Shown in pieces: positions 17,151 through 27,537 of a stretch of 64,000 nt of DNA. Below the pieces are notes generated by a model. It did not search any database and had not been told where the DNA came from. It saw nothing but the letters and a program-made list of their open reading frames with translations. The translations under genes were made by a program, and so were the position numbers. Position 1 is the stretch's first letter, and every line of letters begins with the position of its first letter. The stretch is from the NCBI RefSeq assembly GCF_900079725.1, contig NZ_LT599032.1, positions 1,518,209-1,582,208 on the forward strand. The letters run 5' to 3'. The stretch comes from an uncultured Dysgonomonas sp. GTDB lineage: Bacteria; Bacteroidota; Bacteroidia; Bacteroidales; Dysgonomonadaceae.

Positions 17151-19442
17151 CTAATTCTTCACAGACAGTATATAATTACCTGCCGGAAAAGCCAGTGTAT
17201 GCTTTGTTTGATGTTTATAAATCTCTTTTGGCTTATATTGTCCAAGGGAAAGTTTCTTTCCATTTACTGTAATTGTTTTGTCACGGCTTTCAGGCAGATA
17301 AACGACGGCCTGAGTTCCATGAGGGACGGAGAATTTTAACAAAAATTCATTATCTGTGTTTACAAAGCCGGATTTTATTTTGCCTGCTATAGATGGTATT
17401 GTAATAGATGCATCTGAGAGGGATGCCGGATTTGGCTCTATCTTAAAGACTTTATATCCGGGCTCTAACGGATAAACACCACAAAGATACTGAGCCAACA
17501 CAGTCAAAGCACCTCCGCTCCAAGCATGATTTGTGCTACCGCCCCCATATCCGCCGACATCCCAACCTTCAAATAAAGTAGTATACCCCTTGTAATCCAC
17601 CATATTAGAGAAACGATTCTTAGTCCTCTCCATAGCATATTTACCTTCTCCCATTATAAACAGAGCTTCCATGACATATTTCTCCATATAAGGACTTGCA
17701 TAAAATTGCGTATTAAGCAGCTTAATTATATCCGGATATTTAGTTCTGTCAGCAATACCCGCTATAACAGCCAGTGCCTGCACACGATCGTCGGTACTAT
17801 CCTTATAATCATGATGCCTGTATTCCAATCCGTTCCAACATGAATTATAACCTGCCTTCACTCTATCCATAATAGCCCTGTATCCCTCAGCATCATCAAC
17901 AAACCCCAGTTCATCAGCCATCAGGGCCGCTCCTTTCAATGCAAGGTAATGCCATCCTGCAAATATCAATCGGATATCCTTGTTATCACCCCAATCGCCC
18001 CAAGTCCAGCCTCCTGCACGGAAATCCGTTAAGCCTGTATTGTCCTGCGACCATAATGAAAGATATTTTTTAACGGCAGGGTAAACCGCTTTTATCGTTT
18101 CTTTGTCTCCGGTATTCATATAGTAATTCCAGAAACCATAATATCCTATACTAGCCAGCATTTGTCCGGGAAGTTCGCTGTTGTAATTTCCTGCCGGAAT
18201 AGGAGAAAACAGAGTCCCGTCATTTTTCTGCCAGGCGGCAAGTTCTTTTATTGCTTTACTCATTAATGAGTGCGTAGAAGGTGAGTATGTATAGAAACTC
18301 TGCCCCATAAGCACCACTACATCACCCCACCACTGAGCACGCTCCCTATCTGGGCAATCGAAATATGTATCCCGCATGTTTATGTAAAGTGTACGAAGGG
18401 CTTTATCCCAAAAACGCATATAAAAAGTATCACTACATGAAAATGCCCCTTCCATTTCTGTATCATAGCCGGTTTCCCGGTATCTTACCCCATCTATCTT
18501 TACACCTGACGGTACTGTTACGTATATCTTTTGTCCATTGAGCCAACCAAGTGATTCATAGTTTTGACTTCCTTTCTTTGTGATATATTCAGCTCTCAGG
18601 TTTATATCTCCGCCAGCCTCCATATGATCTGTAAAAATAGAGATCAGATTACCTCCATCTTTATCAGAAATATCTACAATAGGCGTCATCTGCATATTGT
18701 ACGGAAGGCAAGCTATAACCGTATCACGTTCTACACCCTTTACCCGTTGCAGTTTGGAAGCTTTTTTAAGACCGAAATCCTTCCAGAATGGGATTGGTCT
18801 TTTTATCAGGTTATTCCATGGGGCATCCCCCCAATTACCTAGTTCAACTGCATTTTCGAAGCCATACAAGCTCTGGCAATCTGCTGTTTGCCAATCATCA
18901 ATATCCTCCCGCGCATCGAAACGGATATTTGACTCAGGCAGACGATAATTAGGGAAAGGTTCTCCCGTATTACCATAAGCAGGATGTCTCTTGCACAACC
19001 ACGAAGCATCGCTTACCAAATTCTGAGTACCCAATTTTGCATCAAAAATGAGTCCTGCTTTACCACTACTCTTATGAGAAAATCCGTCTTTGCCAAAATA
19101 CCATAAAAGAACGGCTATTTTATTTTCACCGCTTTTAAGGAAAGGAGCTATATTCACCTCGTCATAGTATGTGTCTATCGGGTTAGGCCCACGTTTAAGT
19201 CCCCCTTCAAAAACAACCATTTTTCCATTAATCCAAAGCCAGTATTTACTGTCAACGGCAATCCTGGCTATAACTGCAGCAGGTACTTTCTCAACCGATA
19301 CGTCTTTTCGGTAAGCAATCCAGGTATTCGGTTCATTTATGGTTTCATCTGTCGATGTTATCCATCTGGATTGGGCATTTGTAATTTGAGAGCTAGTTAA
19401 ATAGCAAACAAGCAATAAGAAAATGTTAATAATATTTTTCAT
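17151..19442 (-). CDS. Secreted GH78-type alpha-L-rhamnosidase
   Basis: A 763-residue protein with an N-terminal signal peptide (IINIFLLLVCYLTSSQITNA). Two beta domains follow (IAVDSKYWLWINGKMVVFEG is a GH78 N-domain signature), then an (alpha/alpha)6 barrel from about residue 345. The catalytic motif is DCPDRERAQWWGD near residue 360. TLFEGWD and the NHAWSGGAL motif (near 645) are also typical of the family. A beta-sandwich ends the protein. It would release terminal L-rhamnose from plant or bacterial glycans in the periplasm. No rhamnose catabolic genes are adjacent, so it stands alone. Confidence 0.9.
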   Translation of the reverse strand: MKNIINIFLLLVCYLTSSQITNAQSRWITSTDETINEPNTWIAYRKDVSVEKVPAAVIARIAVDSKYWLWINGKMVVFEGGLKRGPNPIDTYYDEVNIAPFLKSGENKIAVLLWYFGKDGFSHKSSGKAGLIFDAKLGTQNLVSDASWLCKRHPAYGNTGEPFPNYRLPESNIRFDAREDIDDWQTADCQSLYGFENAVELGNWGDAPWNNLIKRPIPFWKDFGLKKASKLQRVKGVERDTVIACLPYNMQMTPIVDISDKDGGNLISIFTDHMEAGGDINLRAEYITKKGSQNYESLGWLNGQKIYVTVPSGVKIDGVRYRETGYDTEMEGAFSCSDTFYMRFWDKALRTLYINMRDTYFDCPDRERAQWWGDVVVLMGQSFYTYSPSTHSLMSKAIKELAAWQKNDGTLFSPIPAGNYNSELPGQMLASIGYYGFWNYYMNTGDKETIKAVYPAVKKYLSLWSQDNTGLTDFRAGGWTWGDWGDNKDIRLIFAGWHYLALKGAALMADELGFVDDAEGYRAIMDRVKAGYNSCWNGLEYRHHDYKDSTDDRVQALAVIAGIADRTKYPDIIKLLNTQFYASPYMEKYVMEALFIMGEGKYAMERTKNRFSNMVDYKGYTTLFEGWDVGGYGGGSTNHAWSGGALTVLAQYLCGVYPLEPGYKVFKIEPNPASLSDASITIPSIAGKIKSGFVNTDNEFLLKFSVPHGTQAVVYLPESRDKTITVNGKKLSLGQYKPKEIYKHQTKHTLAFPAGNYILSVKN

Positions 19443-19584
19443 GTTCCATAAATTAGTGAAGCATATATAAGTTTAGTCTCCGAACTTCTATCTAAGGGCA
19501 TTAATATAGAGCAACGAACTATTATATATTGTATCAGAAAAAGGGAAGTCGGGCATATTATTCACATCCCTCAATCTCTGATTT

Positions 19585-20538
19585 TTAAAGCATATCTACA
19601 ATGCTACGTTGATAGTAAAAATATTCATTTCTCTGCAGTTCTCCAGATACAGAGATTAAAGTTGAAAACCGTATCAATGATTTTATCCAACGTTTGTGGT
19701 TCTCACATACTACAGGATTGTCGCAAGACAGAAAATCGACACAATACAAGCCTATTGCTCCAGCTTCATAACCAGCCCCGGACATATAGGTATAAGTACA
19801 GTCAAAAGAAATATGGGATATATAAATATCGAGCTTCTTTCCATATAACGATAGTCCCGAGATGGCACATTTCTCCATGTCGTTCAGCATCATATGAAGT
19901 TCCTTTTTTATCTGTGCAGTCTCGTCATTAGAAATCATTTCCATGCTCTGAAAATATTTCACAATCTCTACAAAATCAGTAAAAATATGCTTATCGAAAA
20001 TCAGAACTGAATTGACACGATGAACTGCAGTTATCGCTTTCTTTTGCAATACATGAACTTCATTCGGAATCTGAACTTTTGAAAATTCCTTTGGTACAGA
20101 TTGCGGATATAACTGATACAGTAAAATATAAAGATATACTTTCCCTAATAGTTGATATTTGAATAAGAATTCTTGCGGTAATGCTTTATAGGCCATATAC
20201 AGAAAACATGCCGGATCTTTTTTTATATATTCTATTCCATCAGTCACCTCTCTCATCATACGGCAATACTCAGCCATAGGTTCTTCGGTAAAGACAGCAC
20301 CCAGATGAAAAGCATAAGTATTATCATGTTTCACCCCTATCAGGAGATCCAGTGATACGTTCATTTTTCTGCAAATGTTTACGGCTTCATCTAATGTGAA
20401 AGGTATTTCACCCCGGAGTCTGCGGTATGCAGCTTCCTTCCCCAAGGGAATGATACTCATCAATAGATCTACAGTATTTTGATCTTCAGTAGTATTTCTC
20501 TTTAACGCTCTAATTAATTCTTCTGTTATTACATCCAT
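19585..20538 (-). CDS. Putative helix-turn-helix regulator, 317 residues
   Basis: The first about 70 residues resemble an XRE/BetR-like DNA-binding region (LGKEAAYRRLRGEIPFTLDE, then ICRKMNVSLDLLIG). The remaining 240 residues are mainly helical with no motif I know. Proteins of this shape recur in gut Bacteroidales and are usually annotated only as helix-turn-helix proteins. It is 142 bases upstream of the rhamnosidase on the same strand, so it could regulate it. That is an inference. Confidence 0.6.
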   Translation of the reverse strand: MDVITEELIRALKRNTTEDQNTVDLLMSIIPLGKEAAYRRLRGEIPFTLDEAVNICRKMNVSLDLLIGVKHDNTYAFHLGAVFTEEPMAEYCRMMREVTDGIEYIKKDPACFLYMAYKALPQEFLFKYQLLGKVYLYILLYQLYPQSVPKEFSKVQIPNEVHVLQKKAITAVHRVNSVLIFDKHIFTDFVEIVKYFQSMEMISNDETAQIKKELHMMLNDMEKCAISGLSLYGKKLDIYISHISFDCTYTYMSGAGYEAGAIGLYCVDFLSCDNPVVCENHKRWIKSLIRFSTLISVSGELQRNEYFYYQRSIVDML

Positions 20539-20678
20539 AAGATTAATCTAAGATATATTTATTGGGCAATCTCACTAAGCACAACTAAATTACTACGTTT
20601 TACCTAGATGGCAAAATTAAAAGCCCGAAAACTCGAAGAAAGTTTACGAACCATGCTTTCGAGGCTCTATAAGGGATA

Positions 20679-20714
20679 CAAAAAAAAACTTCCGGCACAA
20701 TTTTGTGCCGGAAG
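20679..20714 (-). terminator. Intrinsic terminator of typA
   Basis: On the minus strand a perfect stem, CTTCCGGCACAA with its complement (20689-20714), is followed by nine or ten Ts (20679-20688). It lies about 42 bases past the typA stop codon. Confidence 0.92.
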
Positions 20715-20756
20715 AATATATATAAGTTAGTTTTATCGAATCAAAATGTTTTATTC

Positions 20757-22562
20757 TTAATTGGCGTTTTTTGTCATACGCTTACGGTCATTCTCATCAA
20801 GATATATCTTCCTCAAACGGATAGAATTAGGAGTAACCTCTACATATTCATCTTCCTTAATATATTCCAAAGCATCTTCAAGGCTAAAAATAATGGCTGG
20901 AGCCAATCGTACCTTATCATCTGTACCGGATGCACGCACATTTGTTAATTTCTTAGATTTTGTGAGATTCACAACCAGATCGCCATCCTTATTGTGCTCA
21001 CCTACAATTTGCCCCATATAAATATCCGTTTGTGGCTCAACAAAGAAGCGTCCCCGATCTTGTAGTTTATCTATGGCATAGGCAAAGGCATTGCCCGATT
21101 CGCTGGCAATAATAGATCCGTTCGCACGCTTTTCGATATCACCCTTCCATGGTTGGAATTCAAGAAAACGATGTGCTATAACAGCTTCTCCTGCCGATAG
21201 TGTAAGAGCTGTATTATTCAACCCTATTATACCTCTCGACGGTATGGTAAATTCGAGATACACACGATCTTTTTTACTTCCCATCATTGTCAGCTCACCC
21301 CGGCGACGTGTTACCAGATCGATAATCTTACTGGAGTATTCCTCCGGAAGGTTAATAGTCAACTCTTCTACCGGTTCATGTTTAACGCCGTTTATTTCCT
21401 TTATAATTACTTTTGGTTGTCCTACCTGTAATTCATATCCCTCGCGACGCATTGTCTCTATCAGGATAGATAAGTGAAGGATACCACGTCCGAATACCAG
21501 CCAGCTATCGGCACTTGCAGTAGATTCTACACGCAAAGCCAGATTACGGTCAAGTTCCCTCATCAGACGGTCATGTATATGGCGCGATGTCACAAACTTA
21601 CCATCCTTTCCGAAGAAAGGAGAATCATTGATTGTGAAAAGCATTGACATTGTTGGCTCATCAATATCGATAGTCGGTAATGGCTCCGGATTTTCTATAC
21701 TAGCAATTGAATCTCCAATTTCGAAACCCTCTATTCCTACAAGGGCACATATATCTCCGCATTGAACAACAGGGACTTTTGTACGTCCCAGTCCTTCAAA
21801 TGTATTTATTTCTTTTATCTTAGTCTTAATTATGCTCCCATCCCTTTTGCAAAGAGAAACATCCATATTCTCTTTCAATTCGCCACGATGAACACGTCCT
21901 ACAGCTATACGTCCTACATATTTGGAGTAATCGAGCGATGTAATCAGCATTTGCGGGGTACCTTCCAAAATTTCGGGGGCAGGTATATGCTTTACAATAG
22001 CATCGAGAAGCGGGGCGATATCTTCGGTGGGTTTACGCCAATCATCAGACATCCACCCTTGTTTGGCCGAACCATATATGGTAGGGAAATCTAACTGTTC
22101 CTCAGAAGCGTCCAGACTGAACATAAGGTCAAAAACCATTTCATGTACTTCATCAGGACGGCAATTCGGTTTATCTACTTTATTGATAACCACAATCGGT
22201 TTCAGTCCCATCTGAATAGCTTTCTGTAAAACAAAACGCGTTTGCGGCATAGGCCCCTCAAAGGCATCGACCAACAACAAACAACCGTCAGCCATATTCA
22301 ATACCCGTTCTACCTCACCTCCGAAGTCGGCGTGTCCGGGAGTATCTATTATATTGATCTTTGTTCCTTTATAATTGATGGAAACGTTCTTGGATAGGAT
22401 AGTGATTCCACGCTCACGCTCCAGATCATTATTATCGAGAATAAGTTCTCCTGCTGATTGATTCCCTCTGAAGAGTTGTCCGGCAAGCAGCATCTTATCT
22501 ACAAGGGTAGTCTTACCGTGGTCTACGTGCGCGATAATCGCAATATTTCTAATATTTTGCAT
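20757..22562 (-). CDS. typA: Translational GTPase TypA/BipA
   Basis: About 601 residues from the ATG at 22562. The frame opens upstream at a TTG (22583), but [19 protein letters not shown] is the normal start. G-domain motifs are all present: AHVDHGKT (P-loop), RERGIT (switch I), [12 protein letters not shown] (G3) and NKVDK (G4). Domains II and III and the BipA-specific C-terminal domain follow. The protein binds ribosomes and supports 50S assembly and stress growth. It is a single-gene unit with its own terminator. The length is normal for the family. Confidence 0.97.
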   Translation of the reverse strand: MQNIRNIAIIAHVDHGKTTLVDKMLLAGQLFRGNQSAGELILDNNDLERERGITILSKNVSINYKGTKINIIDTPGHADFGGEVERVLNMADGCLLLVDAFEGPMPQTRFVLQKAIQMGLKPIVVINKVDKPNCRPDEVHEMVFDLMFSLDASEEQLDFPTIYGSAKQGWMSDDWRKPTEDIAPLLDAIVKHIPAPEILEGTPQMLITSLDYSKYVGRIAVGRVHRGELKENMDVSLCKRDGSIIKTKIKEINTFEGLGRTKVPVVQCGDICALVGIEGFEIGDSIASIENPEPLPTIDIDEPTMSMLFTINDSPFFGKDGKFVTSRHIHDRLMRELDRNLALRVESTASADSWLVFGRGILHLSILIETMRREGYELQVGQPKVIIKEINGVKHEPVEELTINLPEEYSSKIIDLVTRRRGELTMMGSKKDRVYLEFTIPSRGIIGLNNTALTLSAGEAVIAHRFLEFQPWKGDIEKRANGSIIASESGNAFAYAIDKLQDRGRFFVEPQTDIYMGQIVGEHNKDGDLVVNLTKSKKLTNVRASGTDDKVRLAPAIIFSLEDALEYIKEDEYVEVTPNSIRLRKIYLDENDRKRMTKNAN

Positions 22563-22685
22563 ATATATGATTTGAGGGTGCAAAGGTACTACTTTTTAAT
22601 AACATACAATCAAAAATAGCATTAAAAGAGAAGCGATACTTCCAATAAAATAGGATACCATTTACCTGCTATATTTAGGATATAA

Positions 22686-23450
22686 TCAGGATAAGGCTTT
22701 ACCCTGGGGATGTATAAACAAAAAGTCACCCGATAATTTTCTTAGAGCCTCTTCATCAGAGGTGAGGAGACTGCCTTGCAATTTATGAGGGATGTAACCA
22801 AGTCTCTTAAATAAGTTTTTTACGGGTTCTTCGTTTTCTCCCCATACTTCTACCTGAACTACCGGCCTAAACTTATTTATAATATTTTCCATATCGGACA
22901 AGACAACGTGTTCAAATCCTTCTATATCACATTTTATATAGTCCAGTCTTTTTATGGATGAAAATAACTTTGACGGAATTTTCATTTTAGCGTCAAATGT
23001 AAATTCCTGAGTCCGAATATCCCCATCTCTCCGGGAATCATATACATGAGGCAAACCCGTCCTTAAATATCCGACGTTAGGAGAACAGACCAATGTGACA
23101 TCCTTTTCTTCTTTTCCTAATGCGTAGGGATACAATACGATATTCTTTCTTTTATGGGCTTTTTCATTAAATATCTTATTATACAAAGCGATGGGCTCCA
23201 CCGAATATACCATCCCCGATTTTCCTACCCACGAAGACATCAATATGGAGTAATAGCCAAGGTTAGCTCCGATGTCTATTACAATATCTCCTTCGTGTAT
23301 TAGATTTCTTATATAATAATGATATTCGTATTCCTTCTTATTCTTTAGCAACCCCCATCTATACATTACAAAAAATAATCTTTGCAACAGCCGTAAGTAG
23401 TTTTCAATACTCAGGTAGCGAAAGATTATTTTTTGTATGCTATTTTTCAT
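22686..23450 (-). CDS. FkbM-family methyltransferase
   Basis: A 254-residue SAM-dependent methyltransferase. Motif I is VIDIGANLGYYSILMSSWVG (about residues 57-76), with VEP after the next strand, and the FkbM signature DYIKCDIEGFEHVVL near residue 167. The protein has a basic, hydrophobic N-terminus. FkbM enzymes O-methylate sugars or other hydroxyl groups. It is the last gene after the lipid A cluster (69 bases after lpxA), so a lipid A, LPS or capsule sugar target is plausible but unproven. Confidence 0.88.
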   Translation of the reverse strand: MKNSIQKIIFRYLSIENYLRLLQRLFFVMYRWGLLKNKKEYEYHYYIRNLIHEGDIVIDIGANLGYYSILMSSWVGKSGMVYSVEPIALYNKIFNEKAHKRKNIVLYPYALGKEEKDVTLVCSPNVGYLRTGLPHVYDSRRDGDIRTQEFTFDAKMKIPSKLFSSIKRLDYIKCDIEGFEHVVLSDMENIINKFRPVVQVEVWGENEEPVKNLFKRLGYIPHKLQGSLLTSDEEALRKLSGDFLFIHPQGKALS

Positions 23451-23519
23451 ATGTTACGTAGATTTGACTATTTACAGGACTTTATTCGTAAAGCCTTTTA
23501 TAATCAAAAAAGAGATTAA

Positions 23520-24305
23520 TTACCCCATGTATCCTCTAACGATTCCGCGAGGTGAGTTTTTCACAAAATCTACGATTAATCTCATCTCGGGAGTTTCTTC
23601 AAACTCTTTCTCAATTTTGCTTATGGCATCAGAGAAATTGAAACCCGACTGATAGATAATCCGGTATATTTCCTGTATTTCATTTATTTTCTCATTGGAA
23701 TAACCATTCCGTCTCAGTCCGACAAGGTTTACACCGGAATAACAAACAGGCTCACGTCCTGCAATAATATATGGAGGAATATCTTTACCTAAACGGGTAC
23801 CTCCCTGAATCATTACATGTGCTCCGATACGTGTAAACTGATGTACCAATGTACCTCCACTCAAGATAGCATGATGATCGACCTCTACCTCTCCGGCCAG
23901 CTGTGTTGCATTTCCAACTATTGCATAATCGTTTATCACACAGTCGTGCGCAATATGGCTATATGCCATTAACAAACAATTACTGCCAACTTTTGTATAT
24001 CCCTTCGATGCTGTTCCACGATTTACGGTAACACACTCTCTAACGGTAGTATTATCTCCCACAATAGCAAGACTGTCCTCTCCTCTGAATTTTAGATCCT
24101 GAGGATGACCTCCTATCACAGCTCCCGGAAATATGCGGCAACCTTTCCCTATACGGGCTCCATAACGTATATTAGCGCCGGACATGACTAGCGTGCCATC
24201 TCCTATTTCTACATTTTTATCGACAAAAGCGAATGGTTCTATTACTACATTCTCTCCTAATATTGCCTCAGGATGTACATATGCCTGATGAGATATATTT
24301 GACAT
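23520..24305 (-). CDS. lpxA: UDP-N-acetylglucosamine acyltransferase LpxA
   Basis: A 261-residue left-handed beta-helix enzyme. Hexapeptide repeats run through residues about 5-190 (LGENVVIEPFAFVDKNVEIG), with the catalytic His in MAYSHIAHDC (near residue 122). A helical C-terminal domain follows. It adds the 3-O acyl chain to UDP-GlcNAc, the first step of lipid A synthesis. It lies downstream of lpxC/fabZ in the order lpxD-lpxC/fabZ-lpxA usual in Bacteroidales. Length and motifs are complete. Confidence 0.97.
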   Translation of the reverse strand: MSNISHQAYVHPEAILGENVVIEPFAFVDKNVEIGDGTLVMSGANIRYGARIGKGCRIFPGAVIGGHPQDLKFRGEDSLAIVGDNTTVRECVTVNRGTASKGYTKVGSNCLLMAYSHIAHDCVINDYAIVGNATQLAGEVEVDHHAILSGGTLVHQFTRIGAHVMIQGGTRLGKDIPPYIIAGREPVCYSGVNLVGLRRNGYSNEKINEIQEIYRIIYQSGFNFSDAISKIEKEFEETPEMRLIVDFVKNSPRGIVRGYMG

Positions 24306-24407
24306 GATATACTATAATTAAGATCTTAGATCTATTTATAACTTTTGTATCAACTGCAACTATAGTCAACTACGATCTAATAATGTTGCATCAATACTTT
24401 ATTTTAC

Positions 24408-25793
24408 TTATTTATTTTTTACAATTTGGGCTGTAAATTCCGCTTCAGAAACGAGCTTATCACCAATAAAAGCATATCCTTTCATATTAGCAATCCCCCT
24501 GCGTATTTCCGACATGAGGTTTAGTCTGAAAATAAGCGTATCTCCCGGCACTGCTTTGTTTCTGAATTTAACATTGTCTATTTTCAGGAAATATGTCGAA
24601 TATCTCTCTGGCTCATCAACCTGTGAAAGAACCAGCAGCCCTCCTATTTGTGCCATAGCTTCTATCTGGAGTACTCCCGGCATAACAGGTTCTTGAGGGA
24701 AGTGACCTTGAAAAAAAAGCTCATTCACACTAAGATTTTTAATGCCGACAATATACTTTTGTCCGATTTCAATTACCTTATCTACCATCAAGAATGGATA
24801 TCGGTGAGGTAAAAGCTCTTTTATTCTGTTTATATCAAATACAGGCTCTTTGTTTGGCTCGTATACTGGTGGTTGCACTTCGTTGAGCTTAATCTGTTTA
24901 CGAACTAAACGTGCCAGTTTGTTATTTATTTTATGTCCCGGACGAGTTGCGATTATCCGCCCCTTAATCGGTTTGCCTATCAGAGCCATATCTCCTATGA
25001 TATCGAGGAGTTTATGTCTGGCCGGTTCATTTGGATACTGAATCTGTTTGTTGTTAAGATAACCTAGTTCCGACGCGTTTTTATGCGGCACACCCAACAA
25101 ATCGGCAAGACTATCCAAATCTTGCTGAGAGATCTGGCGTTCGTATATAACGATTGCATTATCCAGATCTCCTCCTTTTATCAATCCGGCATCACGCAAC
25201 TTCTGTACTTCACGAACAAAAACAAAGGTACGGGCGCTTGCAATCTCTTTAGTAAAATCTTCCAGATTATCAAGAGATGCAGATTGATTCGGTATATATT
25301 TTGATTCGAATTCAATGAATGAGTTTATGCAGAAGCGGTCGTCCGGCAGCAAAGTCAGCTTAGATCCGGTCTCTTCGTCTACTACCTCCATTTTCTGACG
25401 AACAACAAAATAATCTCTTTCTTCAGTCTGCTCTACGATTCCTACTCCATATATCGCCTGAACATATTGTATAGAACTTCCGTCCAGGATAGGAAATTCA
25501 GGAGCATTCACTTCGATAAGACAATTGTCTATTCTCAAAGCATACAAAGCAGCCATAGCATGCTCTATAGTGCTTATCTGTACTCCGTCTTTTGTGAGTA
25601 CTGTTCCACGTTGAGTATTACCAACATTTTCGGCCAGAGCGTCTATTACAGGCTGGTTTTCCAGATCTACTCTTTTAATTTTATATCCGTGGTTTTCAGG
25701 AGCCGGATTAAATGTTATCGTAATTGGTAGTCCTGTATGTAAACCTTTTCCCTGTAAAGTGAAACTGCCTTTCAGCGTATGTTGCTTGCTCAT
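24408..25793 (-). CDS. lpxC/fabZ: Bifunctional LpxC deacetylase / FabZ dehydratase
   Basis: A 461-residue fusion. Residues 1-305 are LpxC: STIEHAMAALYALR carries the first zinc His and RHKLLDIIGDMALIG the other ligands. Residues about 315-461 are FabZ: HRYPFLMVDKV with the active His and GHFPQEPVMPGVLQIEAMAQ with the active Glu. LpxC removes the N-acetyl group in the committed step of lipid A synthesis. FabZ dehydrates beta-hydroxyacyl-ACP and competes for the same acyl pool. The fusion is standard in Bacteroidetes. It is 20 bases downstream of lpxD. Confidence 0.97.
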   Translation of the reverse strand: MSKQHTLKGSFTLQGKGLHTGLPITITFNPAPENHGYKIKRVDLENQPVIDALAENVGNTQRGTVLTKDGVQISTIEHAMAALYALRIDNCLIEVNAPEFPILDGSSIQYVQAIYGVGIVEQTEERDYFVVRQKMEVVDEETGSKLTLLPDDRFCINSFIEFESKYIPNQSASLDNLEDFTKEIASARTFVFVREVQKLRDAGLIKGGDLDNAIVIYERQISQQDLDSLADLLGVPHKNASELGYLNNKQIQYPNEPARHKLLDIIGDMALIGKPIKGRIIATRPGHKINNKLARLVRKQIKLNEVQPPVYEPNKEPVFDINRIKELLPHRYPFLMVDKVIEIGQKYIVGIKNLSVNELFFQGHFPQEPVMPGVLQIEAMAQIGGLLVLSQVDEPERYSTYFLKIDNVKFRNKAVPGDTLIFRLNLMSEIRRGIANMKGYAFIGDKLVSEAEFTAQIVKNK

Positions 25794-25813
25794 TATTAAT
25801 TAATAAATGGTTC

Positions 25814-26860
25814 TTATTTGTTTTGGTTAGATTTTAATTCTTCTACTTCCTTCTGTAGCTGGGCCAATTGACGATACATATCGGGCAACTTAGGAAATAC
25901 AACACTTGATTTGAAGAAATTCTTGACAGGTATGGCGGGAGATCCTAAGATTTTGGAATCTGATTCAATATTGCTTATAATTCCGGATTGGGCACCCACA
26001 CTGGAATTATCTCCGATAGTAATATGTCCTCCAAGCCCTACTTGTCCTCCAAACACACAATGCTTCCCTATTTTTGTAGAGCCGGATACGCCGACCTGGG
26101 CTGCCATTACCGTATTTTCTCCAATTTCTACATTGTGGGCTATCTGGATAAGGTTATCCAACTTAACGCCTCTGTGCACCACAGTAGCGTCCATCACAGC
26201 ACGGTCTATGGTTGTATTTGCCCCTATCTCAACATCATCTTCGATGATTACAATACCCATCTGCGGAATCTTTTTATATATTCCGTCTTCAGGAGCAAAC
26301 CCAAAGCCATCGCTGCCTATTACAGCTCCGGCATGAATTATACAATTATTGCCAATGGTACATCCCTGATATACCTTTGCGCCGGGGTATATGATAGTAT
26401 TATCCCCTATAGTAACATTTTCTCCAATGTATACCTGAGGGTATATTTTAGTGTTATTTCCTATTTTTACATTTTCTGCAATATAAGCAAATGCTCCTAC
26501 GTATATATTCTCCCCGTATTTAACATTCGAGGCAATATAAGACATGGCTTCTATCCCTGTTTTCTGAGGCTTCGTCTTCTCTACCATATCTAACAGGATA
26601 GCCAATGCTGCATATGCATTAAAACAACGGATAAGAGTCGCCTTTACAGGCTGATCGGCTACAAAATCGTTATTTACCAGAACAATACTGGCATCTGTAC
26701 TATATATATAGTGCGTATATTTGGGATTCGCTAAAAAAGTCAGCGTTCCCGGCTTACCGTCTTCTATTCTGGAAAAATTATTCACCACAACTGAAGAATC
26801 ACCTTCAATTGTACCATTTAATACTGTAGCAATTTGCTCTGCAGTGAAGGATATTTGCAT
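25814..26860 (-). CDS. lpxD: UDP-3-O-acylglucosamine N-acyltransferase LpxD
   Basis: A 348-residue enzyme with an N-terminal uridine-binding domain (residues 1-100, containing [20 protein letters not shown]) and a left-handed beta-helix of hexapeptide repeats. The catalytic His is in [13 protein letters not shown] final coiled-coil-like helix ([20 protein letters not shown]) promotes trimerisation. It adds the 2-N acyl chain after LpxC. It is the first gene of the lipid A block. Confidence 0.97.
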   Translation of the reverse strand: MQISFTAEQIATVLNGTIEGDSSVVVNNFSRIEDGKPGTLTFLANPKYTHYIYSTDASIVLVNNDFVADQPVKATLIRCFNAYAALAILLDMVEKTKPQKTGIEAMSYIASNVKYGENIYVGAFAYIAENVKIGNNTKIYPQVYIGENVTIGDNTIIYPGAKVYQGCTIGNNCIIHAGAVIGSDGFGFAPEDGIYKKIPQMGIVIIEDDVEIGANTTIDRAVMDATVVHRGVKLDNLIQIAHNVEIGENTVMAAQVGVSGSTKIGKHCVFGGQVGLGGHITIGDNSSVGAQSGIISNIESDSKILGSPAIPVKNFFKSSVVFPKLPDMYRQLAQLQKEVEELKSNQNK

Positions 26861-26978
26861 AAATAAATATTCAAAAGTATTTGGCGTCCCTTTAAGAGAT
26901 GCGAAATAAATAATAATTTTCCAAATATATGACTTTTATACTTAAAAAAACAGTTGCCAAAGGTGAAATATTATATAT

Positions 26979-27449
26979 TTATTCTATCTTTCCATAAAAA
27001 CTTATGGTCTGGCGATTCGTATCCTGCACTGTCAGAGTAGCATATCCGGTATTCCCTATTTGTAATGTGAGAGTGTATCTTTTGGCATTATCCCGCGGTT
27101 TTATCACAACCTCCCACATATCTTTCTTTCCTTTGATCTGTGTATATTCAAAATCTGTACAGACAAACTTTATGCCCCCTTCATCCGTCGAGATCGGAGC
27201 CACATATGCCCGGCCAAAGTAAGGTAAATATGAATCTACCGTATCTTTGGAAATGTCTAACGAATATGAATAATTAAGATTTATCGATTTACCGGATGCT
27301 GGTAGAGCTGCAGTAGGGACAAATTTATAATTCTGACTTTCTACTTTATCCGTAATCTGCGATATAGTTTCTTCTTTAGACAGGCCTTCTCCCGATTTAC
27401 AACTAATCATAAATAATGCAATCAGTGCAGTTGCTATGAGTGTTTTCAT
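26979..27449 (-). CDS. DUF4251 family lipoprotein
   Basis: A 156-residue lipoprotein with lipobox LFMISC (Cys17). Features that fit DUF4251 are GKSINLNYSYSLDISKDTVDSYLPYFGRAY and a beta-rich end, GNTGYATLTVQDTNRQTISFYG. The family is common and uncharacterised in Bacteroidetes. It is expected to be an envelope protein. No operon partner is evident. Confidence 0.85.
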   Translation of the reverse strand: MKTLIATALIALFMISCKSGEGLSKEETISQITDKVESQNYKFVPTAALPASGKSINLNYSYSLDISKDTVDSYLPYFGRAYVAPISTDEGGIKFVCTDFEYTQIKGKKDMWEVVIKPRDNAKRYTLTLQIGNTGYATLTVQDTNRQTISFYGKIE

Positions 27450-27537
27450 GCTGAAATTCCTCCTTTATTAGTTTATGTTTCAATTTGTGAATCCAGTTCA
27501 CTAAATAGAAACGTGTAAAAGGTTACAAATGTTTTAT

